Below are positions 44,861 through 53,481 of a stretch of DNA of 64,000 nt, one piece after another. Below the pieces are notes generated by a model, which made no database searches, was not told where the DNA came from, and was given only the letters and a program-made list of their open reading frames with translations. The stretch's first letter is position 1. Every line of letters starts with the position of its first letter. Origin of the DNA: an uncultured Clostridia bacterium. Its GTDB lineage: Bacteria > Bacillota > Clostridia > TANB77 > CAG-508. Where the stretch lies: positions 4,303 to 68,302 of the forward strand of contig CAKPFO010000004.1 in the NCBI GenBank assembly GCA_934153805.1. Reading direction: 5' to 3'. The translations under genes were made by a program, and so were the position numbers.

Positions 44861-45731
44861 ATGAAATTGAATAAATTATCAGAAAAAATAAAGAGTAAAT
44901 TAACTACCAAGCTAAATTCTGTTAAAGCAATAACACTAATATCTTTAATAATAACAATTATTATTTTAATGATTTTAGCAGGAATTACATTAAGTTTAAC
45001 AATCCGGAGATAATGGAATTTTTAGTAGAGCAAAATATGCAAAAGAAAAATATTTGAATGAGCAAGCTTCAGAAGAAACAAAAATAAACGAATTATATAG
45101 CCAATTGTTAGTAGCTACAGATGATAGCTCTAAAATAACAATATCTGTAGAAGATTTAAAAACGCTTATAACTGAACAAGTAAAAGAAGTAATAAAAGAA
45201 GAAAAAGAAAATTACGTTCCAGCAGGAACAGTAATATCTTATATGGGTAATACAGCCCCAACAGGATATTTATTTTGTGATGGAAAAACATATAATATAT
45301 CAGATTATCCAAATCTAGCAGAGCAAATAAAAAGTCAATTTGGAAGTTACAATTATTATGGTGGAGATGGAACTACGACATTTGCAGTACCAAATTTACA
45401 AGGTGAATTTTTAAGAGGATATTCTACTTCAAGTAGTGCAAGTGTAACAAATGGAGTAAGCACAACAAATGTTGGAAAACATCAAGATGGAACCTTACAT
45501 TCAATGATAGGAGTTCACGATAATGGTGGTGCAGAGTTATGGGTTGGAGGATATGGACATGGATTAGGAAGTAGCATAGACAGAAAGCAAGATGCAAGTT
45601 ATGGAACATCAACAGCCTTTATACATTCTAATAGCACTTATAGGAATACTGATTCAATTTTTGTAGGTAAACCAACTTGTTATACTTCTCGTCCAACAAA
45701 CACATCAGTATTATATTGTATAAAATATTAA
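44861..45731 (+). CDS. Pilin-like anchor fused to phage-tail-collar domain, interrupted by a +1 frameshift at CGG
   Basis: The N-terminus is a type IV pilin-like signal (AITLISLIITIIILMILAGITLSLTI). Frame zero then meets CGG (45005-45007), AGA, TAA. Skipping the C gives GDNGIFSRAKYAKEKYLNEQ, which aligns residue for residue with the intact paralogue at 63391 (TIGENGIFSKAKYAKEKYTNE). The C-terminal 170 residues are a tail-collar type domain (PAGTVISYMGNTAPTGYLFCDGKTYNISDYPNL; FAVPNLQGEFLRGYS). About 289 residues in total. TTAGGAGG precedes the ATG. Reading across the CGG is required to join the anchor to the collar domain. Confidence 0.9.
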
Positions 45732-45804
45732 TTTCATATTTTTGCTTTATTTTTTTATATAACTGTAGTATAATATTATGAGTGAAAAATAAAGGAGAAA
45801 GCAA

Positions 45805-48800
45805 ATGAACTATATCATTGAAGAACTTGCAAAGCTTGAAAAATTTAAGGAATACGCTCAAAGTATAAATAAAAAAAATAGCCCGATAACAATATCGGGC
45901 TTATCTGACGTTGGGAAAATTCAAGTTGAAATAGCAACACATATTGAAACAAAAAGACCGGTATGCATTGTGACCTATAATGAGATTCAAGCCAAAAACA
46001 TCATTAAAGACTTATCATATTTTACAAATGAGGTAGAATATTTCCCTAAAAGAGAAATTGTACCTTATGATTTTGTAGCAGAAAGTAAAGACTTGCCTTA
46101 TGAGAGGATAGATGTATTAAATAAAATACAAGATGGAAAAGTGAAAATACTAGTAACAACAATAGAAGCTATTATGCAAAGCATGATTACTAAAAAATCG
46201 TTGTATCAAAATGTAGTAAATATAAAAGCAAATGATACATATAATCAAGAGCATTTAAAAGAAATGCTAGTACATTTGGGATACGAAAGAAATGATTTAG
46301 TAGAGGCTAGAGGTCAATTTAGTGTAAGAGGAGCCATTGTAGATGTTGCAATTTCAGAAACTAAAGGTGTAAGGATTGAATTTTGGGGAGATGATATAGA
46401 CTCAATAAGAGAATTTAATATATCTTCTCAACGTTCTACAACAATGCTAGAAGATGTAAAAATAAACCCTGCGCATGAGTTCGTTTTAGATGATACTTTA
46501 GAAAATATAATAGATAGAATACGAAAAGATAATTTAGAAAATGTGTCAGCACAAGATATAGAGACTATACAAGAAGGTGGATATTTAAGCAAAGTAGATA
46601 AATATTTTAATAGCTTTTATACAACACAAAATACTTTAATAGATTATTTAGATGATGATTTTATAATACTAGTAGATGAATATTCTAAAGTAAATCAAAG
46701 AAGAGAAAATATTATAATAGAAAATAATAATTTAATAAAATCACTTATTGAAAAAGAAAAATTTGTACCAGATTCTATAAAAAATATTAGCGAAAATAGT
46801 TTAAACATATCTAAACAAATTGTATATTTAGAAAAACAAGATGTAGGACTTGCAAACACGAGTAGTACCAAGTTTGTATTTAACTATAGAGATATAAACT
46901 ATTTTAAAAGTGAAATAGAAATATTATTTGAAGATATAAAAGCAAGCTTACAACAAAATAAAAAGATTATTGTACTTGCAGGAAACGAAGAAGAAGTAAA
47001 TAAATTTGCAGCTTTATTAACTGAAAAAGAAATACCAAATGTAGCTTTAACACCAAGTATGAGCATGTCACAAAAAGGAAAACTGATAGAAAAAGATATA
47101 TTACCACAAGGTCAAGTGGTAGTTGCATTAGGAAGATTGTCAGAAGGCTTTGAATGCTATGATGCAAACCTTATTGTAATTTCTGGAGAAGATTTATTTA
47201 GTCAAAATGTAAAGAAAAGAAGAAGACCAAGTAAAAGCTTTAAACAAGGAGAAAAAGTAGTATTTGCAGACTTAAAAGTAGGAGACTATGTAGTACATAA
47301 AAGTCATGGTATAGGACAGTTTGTGGGTGTAAATACTATTAAGGCAGATGGAGTTACTAAAGACTATATAAAAATAAGATACAAAGATGGAGATATGCTA
47401 TATATTCCTACAAATGATTTAGATAGCGTTAGAAAATTTGTTGGAGATGGTGATGCAATTCCTAAAATCAATAAGTTAGGAAGCAAAGAGTGGGAAAATA
47501 CAAAGGCAAAAGTAAAGAAAAATTTGCGAGAGGTTGCAAAAGAGTTAATTGAACTTTATGCAAAAAGACAAAAAGTTAAAGGTTTTGCTTTTTCACCAGA
47601 TACACCTTGGCAAAAACAGTTTGAGGATAGTTTTCCATATTCAGAAACAGATGACCAACTTCGTTGCATAGAAGAAACTAAAAAAGATATGGAACAAGCA
47701 AAACCAATGGATAGACTTCTTTGTGGAGATGTTGGTTATGGTAAAACAGAAGTTGCAATAAGAGCAGCTTTTAAGGCAGTTATGGACCACAAACAAGTTG
47801 CATATTTAGTACCAACAACAGTACTTGCAAGTCAGCAATACGAAGGCTTTAAAGCTAGAATGGAAGAGTTTGCAGTAAAAGTTGAACTATTAAATAGATT
47901 TAGAACTAAAAAGCAACAAGACGAAGTAATAAGAAAATTAAAATTAGGTGAAATAGATGTTGTAATAGGAACACATCGTTTGCTAAGTAAAGATGTAGAA
48001 TTTAAAGACTTAGGTTTATTAATTATAGATGAAGAGCATCGTTTTGGGGTAAAAGATAAAGAAAAAATAAAACAATATAAAGCAGCTATAGATGTATTAA
48101 CAATGACCGCAACACCAATCCCTAGAACGCTTCATATGTCTATAGTTGGTGTAAGAGATATGTCAGTTATATATGAACCACCTCAAAATAGAAAACCAGT
48201 TCAAACTTATGTACTTGAATATGACCAAGAGGTTATAAAAGAAGCAATAACAAAAGAATTAGAAAGAGGGGGACAGGTATTTTATCTATTTAATAATGTA
48301 GAACAAATTGAAGCTAAAGCAATGCAAATTCAAAATTTAGTTCCAGAGGCTAAAACATCATTTGCACATGGAAGAATGACTGGTAAAGAAATTGAAGAAA
48401 TAATGATGGAATTTATCAGTGGAAACACAAATGTATTAGTATGTACAACAATTTTGGAATCTGGAATAGATATTCCAAATGCCAATACTATAATTGTAGA
48501 AAACGCAGATAGATTAGGATTAGCTCAGTTATATCAAATAAGAGGTAGAGTTGGTAGGTCAGATAAACAAGCCTATGCATATATTACATACAAAAGAGAC
48601 AGACTATTAACAGAAGTTGCAGATAAAAGATTAAAAGCAATTAAAGAATTTACAGAATTTGGCTCAGGCTTTAAAATAGCAATGCGTGACTTAGAGATAA
48701 GAGGTGCTGGAAGCATGTTAGGAGAAATTCAATCAGGACATATGGAGCAAGTAGGGTACGATACGTATTGTCAATTATTAGACGAAGTAGTAAAAGAGAT

Positions 48801-49284
48801 GCAAGGAGAGCAAGTAGAAGAGCAACAAGACGTACAAATAGATTTGTCAGTTTCAAGTTACATACCAGACTCATATATAGACAATAGCAGTCAAAAGATA
48901 GAAATTTACCAAAATATTGCACTTTGCAGAACAGAAAAAGACATTCAAAATGTAATAGATGAAATAATTGATAGATTTGGAGTTATGCCAAAAGAAGTAG
49001 AAAACTTAATTGAAATTGCAAGAATAAAACAATTAGCAAAAGAGGTTGGAGTAATAAAAATTTCAGCCAAAAAAGACGGAATTGTATTTATGTATGATAA
49101 TAGTAAAGTTGACAACAACAAGATAATGAAGGTTTTAGATAAATATGCTTCAAAAGTGAGATTTTCTCCAGGAGTTCAAAACTACATAACTCTAAAAATA
49201 AATAAAGTTTCAGATAAGCAAATTTTGGAGGATGTTAAAGAATATTTGATGTCAAATTCTGTCGACGAAAACATTGAAAAATAA
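45805..49284 (+). CDS. mfd: Transcription-repair coupling factor Mfd
   Basis: A 1159-residue ATP-dependent translocase that removes stalled RNA polymerase and recruits UvrAB. It has UvrB-homology modules at the N-terminus (FPKREIVPYDFVAESKDLPYERI), a CarD-like RNA polymerase interaction domain (GDYVVHKSHGIGQFVGV) and RecG-like helicase motifs: LLCGDVGYGKTEVA (Walker A), LLIIDEEHRFGVK (DEEH box), TMTATPIPRT, and QIRGRVGRS. The C-terminal TRCF domain follows. AGGAGAAAG precedes the ATG. No in-frame CGG seen. Confidence 0.98.
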   Translation: MNYIIEELAKLEKFKEYAQSINKKNSPITISGLSDVGKIQVEIATHIETKRPVCIVTYNEIQAKNIIKDLSYFTNEVEYFPKREIVPYDFVAESKDLPYERIDVLNKIQDGKVKILVTTIEAIMQSMITKKSLYQNVVNIKANDTYNQEHLKEMLVHLGYERNDLVEARGQFSVRGAIVDVAISETKGVRIEFWGDDIDSIREFNISSQRSTTMLEDVKINPAHEFVLDDTLENIIDRIRKDNLENVSAQDIETIQEGGYLSKVDKYFNSFYTTQNTLIDYLDDDFIILVDEYSKVNQRRENIIIENNNLIKSLIEKEKFVPDSIKNISENSLNISKQIVYLEKQDVGLANTSSTKFVFNYRDINYFKSEIEILFEDIKASLQQNKKIIVLAGNEEEVNKFAALLTEKEIPNVALTPSMSMSQKGKLIEKDILPQGQVVVALGRLSEGFECYDANLIVISGEDLFSQNVKKRRRPSKSFKQGEKVVFADLKVGDYVVHKSHGIGQFVGVNTIKADGVTKDYIKIRYKDGDMLYIPTNDLDSVRKFVGDGDAIPKINKLGSKEWENTKAKVKKNLREVAKELIELYAKRQKVKGFAFSPDTPWQKQFEDSFPYSETDDQLRCIEETKKDMEQAKPMDRLLCGDVGYGKTEVAIRAAFKAVMDHKQVAYLVPTTVLASQQYEGFKARMEEFAVKVELLNRFRTKKQQDEVIRKLKLGEIDVVIGTHRLLSKDVEFKDLGLLIIDEEHRFGVKDKEKIKQYKAAIDVLTMTATPIPRTLHMSIVGVRDMSVIYEPPQNRKPVQTYVLEYDQEVIKEAITKELERGGQVFYLFNNVEQIEAKAMQIQNLVPEAKTSFAHGRMTGKEIEEIMMEFISGNTNVLVCTTILESGIDIPNANTIIVENADRLGLAQLYQIRGRVGRSDKQAYAYITYKRDRLLTEVADKRLKAIKEFTEFGSGFKIAMRDLEIRGAGSMLGEIQSGHMEQVGYDTYCQLLDEVVKEMQGEQVEEQQDVQIDLSVSSYIPDSYIDNSSQKIEIYQNIALCRTEKDIQNVIDEIIDRFGVMPKEVENLIEIARIKQLAKEVGVIKISAKKDGIVFMYDNSKVDNNKIMKVLDKYASKVRFSPGVQNYITLKINKVSDKQILEDVKEYLMSNSVDENIEK

Positions 49285-49295
49285 AGCAATACTAC

Positions 49296-49324
49296 TTGAT
49301 AAATACAAACAAATGTATTATAAT
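49296..49324 (+). promoter_or_regulatory. Sigma-A type promoter of the small hydrophobic peptide
   Basis: TTGATA (49296-49301), 17 bases, TATAAT (49319-49324). Confidence 0.75.
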
Positions 49325-49394
49325 AAAACGAAATAAGGTTATACGTAAAAGTGTGGTTGTCATCTCTAGTCATAAATGATTGGGGGTGATGTGT

Positions 49395-49508
49395 ATGGAA
49401 ATGTTACTAATAATATTAATAAACATTTTGATTTTTTACATAATAGCGATAGTTCCAATAGTAATCACCTTAATTATAGTTGTAAAACTATTTTTAAGAA
49501 ATTTGTAA
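49395..49508 (+). CDS. 37-residue hydrophobic peptide, candidate type I toxin
   Basis: ATG 49395 with GGGGGTGATG upstream encodes MEMLLIILINILIFYIIAIV followed by PIVITLIIVVKLFLRNL. It is almost wholly hydrophobic with a basic tail, like membrane toxins of type I systems, though I cannot match a named family. The transcript's 5' part (TGTGGTTGTCATCTC) is fully complementary, allowing two G-U pairs, to a 3' segment (GAGATGGCAGCCACA) at about 49570-49584. A minus-strand promoter and shared terminator indicate an antisense RNA over its 3' end. Confidence 0.6.
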   Translation: MEMLLIILINILIFYIIAIVPIVITLIIVVKLFLRNL

Positions 49509-49522
49509 TTTTTAATAAATTA

Positions 49523-49563
49523 TAAAACCACACCTTTTTAATTGCACCCTTGGTGTGGTTTTA
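49523..49563. terminator. Bidirectional terminator shared by the toxin and antisense RNA
   Basis: AAAACCACACC pairs with GGTGTGGTTTT; A- and T-runs on both sides allow use in either direction. Confidence 0.75.
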
Positions 49564-49616
49564 TACCATACTGAGATGGCAGCCACATTTTCTATGTGGT
49601 ACCTTATTTCTTAATT
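49523..49616 (-). ncRNA. Candidate antisense antitoxin RNA
   Basis: A minus-strand promoter at 49623-49650 would start an RNA of about 94 nt near 49616. It contains the hairpin CCACATAGAAAATGTGG and ends at the shared terminator, overlapping the 3' part of the peptide mRNA. This convergent layout resembles par/Fst-type and TxpA/RatA-type type I systems. Confidence 0.5.
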
Positions 49617-49622
49617 AATTAT

Positions 49623-49650
49623 ATTATAACACAATATAAAAAAATGTAAA
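49623..49650 (-). promoter_or_regulatory. Promoter of the antisense RNA
   Basis: Minus strand TTTACA (49645-49650), 16 bases, TATAAT (49623-49628). Confidence 0.65.
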
Positions 49651-49683
49651 GCGATATATTAAATTTTAAGGAGTTATAAAATA

Positions 49684-50472
49684 ATGCAAGTTATAACAAG
49701 TAAAGATAACGAAATTGTAAAGAATATAAAAAAGTTAAAAGAAAAAAAGTATAGAGACCAGACAGGTCAATATATAATAGAAGGTATAAAGCTAGTAAAA
49801 GAGGCTATAGAAGAAAAAGCTAATATACAAAAAATAGTACTTTGCGAAGATTGCGAAAATGATGGAACTATAGAAAAGGCTTTAATGTATGAAATAGCAA
49901 AATATGATTGTATATATGTTTCTAAAAAAGTATTTGATAGCATAACAGATGTAAATACACCACAAGGAATACTAGCTATAATAAAAAGAAAAGCGTTAGA
50001 TGAACAAGAAATATCATATAAGGAAGACCTTATAGTTGTTTTAGATGGAATACAAGATCCAGGAAATTTAGGAACAATATTAAGGACTGTAGATAGTGTT
50101 GGGCTAAGTCAAATAGTATTGTCAGAAAAAACAGCAGACCCTTATAATCCAAAGGTAGTTCGTTCGACAATGGGAGCAATATTTAGATTAAATATTATCC
50201 AAAGTAATAATATAATAGAAGATTTAAAAAAGATAAAGAAAAATAGATTTAAGTTATTAGCAACATCACTAGAAAATAGTGAAAGTATATACAATATAGA
50301 TTTAAATAGAAAAGCAATAATAATAGGCAATGAGGCAAAAGGAGTGTCTAAAGAGGTATTTGACATTGTTGATGAAAAAACAAAAATACCAATGCTAGGA
50401 AAGACAGAAAGTTTAAATGCAGCTGTAGCAACAGGTGTTATATTGTATGAATATGTAAGAAGAAAAGTGTAG
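49684..50472 (+). CDS. SpoU/TrmH-family rRNA/tRNA 2'-O-methyltransferase
   Basis: A 262-residue SPOUT-class methyltransferase. It has an N-terminal substrate-binding domain (LKEKKYRDQTGQYIIEGIKL) and the knotted SAM-binding C-terminal domain: motif 1 DPGNLGTILRTVDSVG, motif 2 IIIGNEAKGVS, motif 3 IPMLGKTESLNAAVATGVIL. The exact nucleotide target is unknown. AAGGAG precedes the ATG. Confidence 0.94.
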   Translation: MQVITSKDNEIVKNIKKLKEKKYRDQTGQYIIEGIKLVKEAIEEKANIQKIVLCEDCENDGTIEKALMYEIAKYDCIYVSKKVFDSITDVNTPQGILAIIKRKALDEQEISYKEDLIVVLDGIQDPGNLGTILRTVDSVGLSQIVLSEKTADPYNPKVVRSTMGAIFRLNIIQSNNIIEDLKKIKKNRFKLLATSLENSESIYNIDLNRKAIIIGNEAKGVSKEVFDIVDEKTKIPMLGKTESLNAAVATGVILYEYVRRKV

Positions 50473-50543
50473 GGTAAAATACTAGATAATATTGAGGAAT
50501 AAGATAATTTAGTACATTTTTTATCAGAAAAATGTATATAAAC

Positions 50544-50572
50544 TTGAAAATTATGTAAAATGATAGTATAAT
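50544..50572 (+). promoter_or_regulatory. Promoter of the ImmA-like gene
   Basis: TTGAAA (50544-50549), 17 bases, TATAAT (50567-50572). Confidence 0.7.
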
Positions 50573-50637
50573 CATAGTATGATGACATTATCGTTTTTTA
50601 TAGAAGCCTGTATTTTAATTAAAAAGGAGGAACAAGT

Positions 50638-51165
50638 GTGAATAAAGAAGAATGTATAGCTGTTGAAGAATACGCAAAGGCCGTTAGAGCCAATTATGAT
50701 GTGAAAGTCCCATTTTTCGAAAGTATTGATTATTTGCTTGAAAAATTAGGAGGTAATTTAGAAATCACTGAATTAGATTGTTTTGGTAGCAGTAAACTTT
50801 ATCTTAGAACCGCAATATGGGAAGAACTATTTACAGTAAAAGTAAAGCCATCAGTAAGCCGGGAGAAAAGAAATTATGAGATAGCAAAACAAATAGGTCA
50901 TTTGTTTTTACATACGACATATGTAGATGCTATGACAGAAGAAAAGCCACTGTTAATTACCGATGATTTGTCAGACACAGTGAATGAGGCACAGGCTAAT
51001 ATATTTGCAGATACTTTAGTAATGCCACAGGATGAGTTTACAAAAGAGGTAAAACAAAATGTGCATGATGGTAGAGTAGATATGAAGAAGGTAGCTAAAA
51101 AATTTGGAGTAACTTATGACAGAGCACTTGTTAGAGCATCTAGATTAAATTTGATAGAATGGTAA
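50638..51165 (+). CDS. ImmA/IrrE-family protein with degenerate HExxH motif
   Basis: A 175-residue protein with the ImmA/IrrE layout, starting at GTG after AAGGAGG. Where active members read HExGH..H, this one reads IAKQIGHLFLH, so the first zinc histidine and the catalytic glutamate are Lys and Gln. The later family segment ANIFADTLVMPQDEF is intact. A winged-helix-like tail (VAKKFGVTYDRALVRA) closes the protein. It contains an in-frame CGG (SVSREK) that must be read as a normal codon for the protein to be complete, and its codon use is less A-biased than its neighbours, suggesting transfer. A 50-residue gene follows. Confidence 0.8.
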   Translation: MNKEECIAVEEYAKAVRANYDVKVPFFESIDYLLEKLGGNLEITELDCFGSSKLYLRTAIWEELFTVKVKPSVSREKRNYEIAKQIGHLFLHTTYVDAMTEEKPLLITDDLSDTVNEAQANIFADTLVMPQDEFTKEVKQNVHDGRVDMKKVAKKFGVTYDRALVRASRLNLIEW

Positions 51166-51196
51166 TTCATGACAGGTCTTTATAGGAGGCAATCAC

Positions 51197-51349
51197 ATGA
51201 TAAAAATAGCAGATAAAGATAAAGACTATGTGTATGTGTATTCAGAAAATACTAAAGAATTAGATAGCATAATTAACAATCTAAAAGTTGCGGCAAAAGT
51301 TACCTATTTGGGCTATCCAGCAGCGATTGTAAAAAAAGAAAAAAATTGA
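51197..51349 (+). CDS. 50-residue protein after the ImmA-like gene
   Basis: ATG 51197 with TAGGAGG upstream opens a 50-codon frame (begins MIKIADKDKDYVYVYSENTK) that ends 203 bases before the asnS region on the other strand. It is probably co-transcribed with the ImmA-like gene. I do not recognise it. The frame has normal coding character, with no hydrophobic segment. Confidence 0.6.
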   Translation: MIKIADKDKDYVYVYSENTKELDSIINNLKVAAKVTYLGYPAAIVKKEKN

Positions 51350-51405
51350 GTTTTGTAGAGTCAAAAATCAGTTTTTTCTAAGAAAATTGAATAACAAAAT
51401 GTAAT

Positions 51406-51446
51406 AAAAAAACTAGTGATTTTTAATAATTCACTAGTTTTTTTAT
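51406..51446 (+). terminator. Terminator of the ImmA-like operon
   Basis: AAACTAGTGA pairs with TCACTAGTTT, followed by seven T. Confidence 0.85.
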
Positions 51447-51486
51447 TTTAGGAAAGTTATTATAACTTTCTGTAAAATATAAATAT

Positions 51487-51548
51487 GACAGAATTAAGAT
51501 TTTGTAGCAATTTACACTGTGTACAAAATCTTAATTCTGTTTCTTTTA
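51487..51548. terminator. Long perfect inverted repeat before asnS end
   Basis: ACAGAATTAAGATTTTGTA and its exact complement lie 15 bases apart (arms 51488-51506 and 51522-51540), then TTCTTTTA. It could terminate transcription in either direction. Confidence 0.65.
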
Positions 51549-51656
51549 TAATAAATATATAAAATTTAAAATCCATATTATATTAAAAAATATATAAGTA
51601 AGAAAAATTTTTGCTGAACCATAGACTAATAGAATAATTAATCTATTATAGATTAA

Positions 51657-53048
51657 TTAGAATTCACAATTCTTTGGAGTTCTAGGGAAAGGAATAACGT
51701 CACGAATATTTTGCATTCCAGTTAAATACATCATCATTCTTTCAAAACCTAATCCAAAGCCTGAGTGCTCACTACTACCAAATCTACGTAAATCTAAGTA
51801 CCACCAGTAGTCTTCTTCTTTTAATCCAAGCTCTTTAATTCTTGCTCTTAATTTATCTATATCATCTTCTCTTTGGCTACCACCAATTAACTCACCAATT
51901 CCAGGAACTAAAAGGTCTGTAGCAGCTACTGTTTTTCCATCAGGGTTTTGTTTCATATAGAATGCTTTTATTTCTTTTGGATAATCTGTAACAAATACAG
52001 GCTTTCCAAATACTACCTCGCTTAAATATCTTTCATGTTCTGTTTGGATGTCAGTACCCCAAGTAACTTTATATTCAAATTTGTCATTATTTTTCTCTAA
52101 TTCTTTTATTGCATCTGTATATGTAATTCTACCAAAGTCTGAATTAATAACATGTGTTAATCTTTCGATTAATCCAGGGCTTATAAACTTATCGAAGAAT
52201 TCCATTTCTTCAGGAGCATTTTCCAATACATAAGAAATGATATATTTTATCATATCTTCTGCTAAGTTCATGTCATCTTCCAAGTTTGCAAAACATATTT
52301 CTGGTTCAATCATCCAAAATTCTGCAGCATGTTTTACAGTATTTGAGTTTTCAGCTCTAAAAGTAGGACCAAAAGTATACACATTTCTAAATGCAAAAGC
52401 ATAATTTTCTACGTCTAATTGACCACTTACAGTTAAGTGAGTATTTTTACCAAAAAAGTCTTTTGAATAGTCTACACTACCATCTTCTAGTTTTGGAATA
52501 TTGTTAAAGTCAAAAGTTGAAACAGTGAACATTTCACCAGCACCCTCACAATCACTAGAAGTTATAAGAGGAGTATGTACATAAACAAAACCTCTTTCTT
52601 GGAAGAATTTATGTATTGCATAAGATAAAACGCTACGTACTCTAAATACTGCATTAAAAGTATTTGTCCTAGGACGTAAGTAACTAATTGTTCTTAAATA
52701 TTCAAAAGTGTGTCTCTTTTTTTGAAGAGGATAATCACTATCAGCAATATCAAATATTTCTATGCTAGAAGCTTTTATTTCAAAAGGTTGTTTAGCATTT
52801 TCTGTTTTTACAACTGTTCCTGTTACTATAATAGAAGAACTAATGCTCAATTTACAAATTTCTGCAAAGTTAGAAAGTTTGTCATCAAAAACAATTTGCA
52901 CATTTTTAAAAAATGAACCATCATTTAATTCAATAAAACCAAATGTTTTAGAATCTCTAACAGTTTTTACCCAACCAGAAATTTGAACTTCTTTTTCTAC
53001 ATAATTATCTGTGTTTCTGTATAAATCTTTAACTAAAGTATTTTTCAT
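51657..53048 (-). CDS. asnS: Asparaginyl-tRNA synthetase
   Basis: Class II synthetase charging tRNA-Asn directly. It has an OB-fold N-terminus (VQISGWVKTVRDSKTFGFIELNDG), then motif 2 (FRAENSNTVKHAAEFWMIEPE) and motif 3 (GFGLGFERMMMYLTG). Length 463. The ATG at 53048 is preferred because AAGGAGG stands nine bases before it; upstream ATGs at 53102 and 53075 lack this. With a dedicated AsnRS present, an Asn-regulated AspRS elsewhere in the window is unexpected. Confidence 0.96.
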   Translation of the reverse strand: MKNTLVKDLYRNTDNYVEKEVQISGWVKTVRDSKTFGFIELNDGSFFKNVQIVFDDKLSNFAEICKLSISSSIIVTGTVVKTENAKQPFEIKASSIEIFDIADSDYPLQKKRHTFEYLRTISYLRPRTNTFNAVFRVRSVLSYAIHKFFQERGFVYVHTPLITSSDCEGAGEMFTVSTFDFNNIPKLEDGSVDYSKDFFGKNTHLTVSGQLDVENYAFAFRNVYTFGPTFRAENSNTVKHAAEFWMIEPEICFANLEDDMNLAEDMIKYIISYVLENAPEEMEFFDKFISPGLIERLTHVINSDFGRITYTDAIKELEKNNDKFEYKVTWGTDIQTEHERYLSEVVFGKPVFVTDYPKEIKAFYMKQNPDGKTVAATDLLVPGIGELIGGSQREDDIDKLRARIKELGLKEEDYWWYLDLRRFGSSEHSGFGLGFERMMMYLTGMQNIRDVIPFPRTPKNCEF

Positions 53049-53173
53049 AAAGTATACCTCCTTATTTTGCAACATTATACACCTCTTTTTATGAGAAAAC
53101 AAGTGCTACTTAGTTTTTTCATGTCTTTATCCTGTCAAAATATTGTTTTGCAATTTTACTATTTACAACTATG

Positions 53174-53208
53174 ACAAAAAAAGAACCCTATTGAGAGGGT
53201 TCTTTTTG
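53174..53208. terminator. Bidirectional terminator
   Basis: AAAGAACCCT pairs with AGGGTTCTTT around a six-base loop, with A- and T-runs on the two sides. Confidence 0.85.
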
Positions 53209-53220
53209 ATGAAAACTATA

Positions 53221-53481
53221 TTATATTAATTGAACTACCGTAAATATAATACAAAACAAGCCGGCTGAATACAACAATGCTGAGTATCTCCAGTTTTTGC
53301 TACTGTGAATCTCTATACCAAAATTAATGGCAAAGGCTATTGTTGCTATAACAGCCAATATTAACCGAATGGCTAATATGTAGGTGGTGCTTCCTGCAAA
53401 TAGTAAGATAATGTACATTAAAAGCAGAACAGTTCCTACATTACTGCAAATATTACAAATGCTCCGTTTCTTTTCATCCAT
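53221..53481 (-). CDS. Small membrane protein (86 residues), unknown, possibly acquired
   Basis: Predicted three hydrophobic segments (GTVLLLMYIILLFAG, ILAVIATIAFAINFG, ALLYSAGLFCIIFTVV). AAGGAGG precedes the ATG. It carries two in-frame CGG codons (in EKKRSIC and LAIRLIL). A +1 shift at the second would stop at once (GGT TAA), so CGG must be read normally here. The second arginine would fall inside a membrane helix, which is odd. Codon use is more C-ending than its neighbours, so this looks like an accessory gene. The 315-base gap to the next plus-strand start (53482-53796) shows only a possible upstream extension of the flippase-like frame. Confidence 0.6.
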   Translation of the reverse strand: MDEKKRSICNICSNVGTVLLLMYIILLFAGSTTYILAIRLILAVIATIAFAINFGIEIHSSKNWRYSALLYSAGLFCIIFTVVQLI

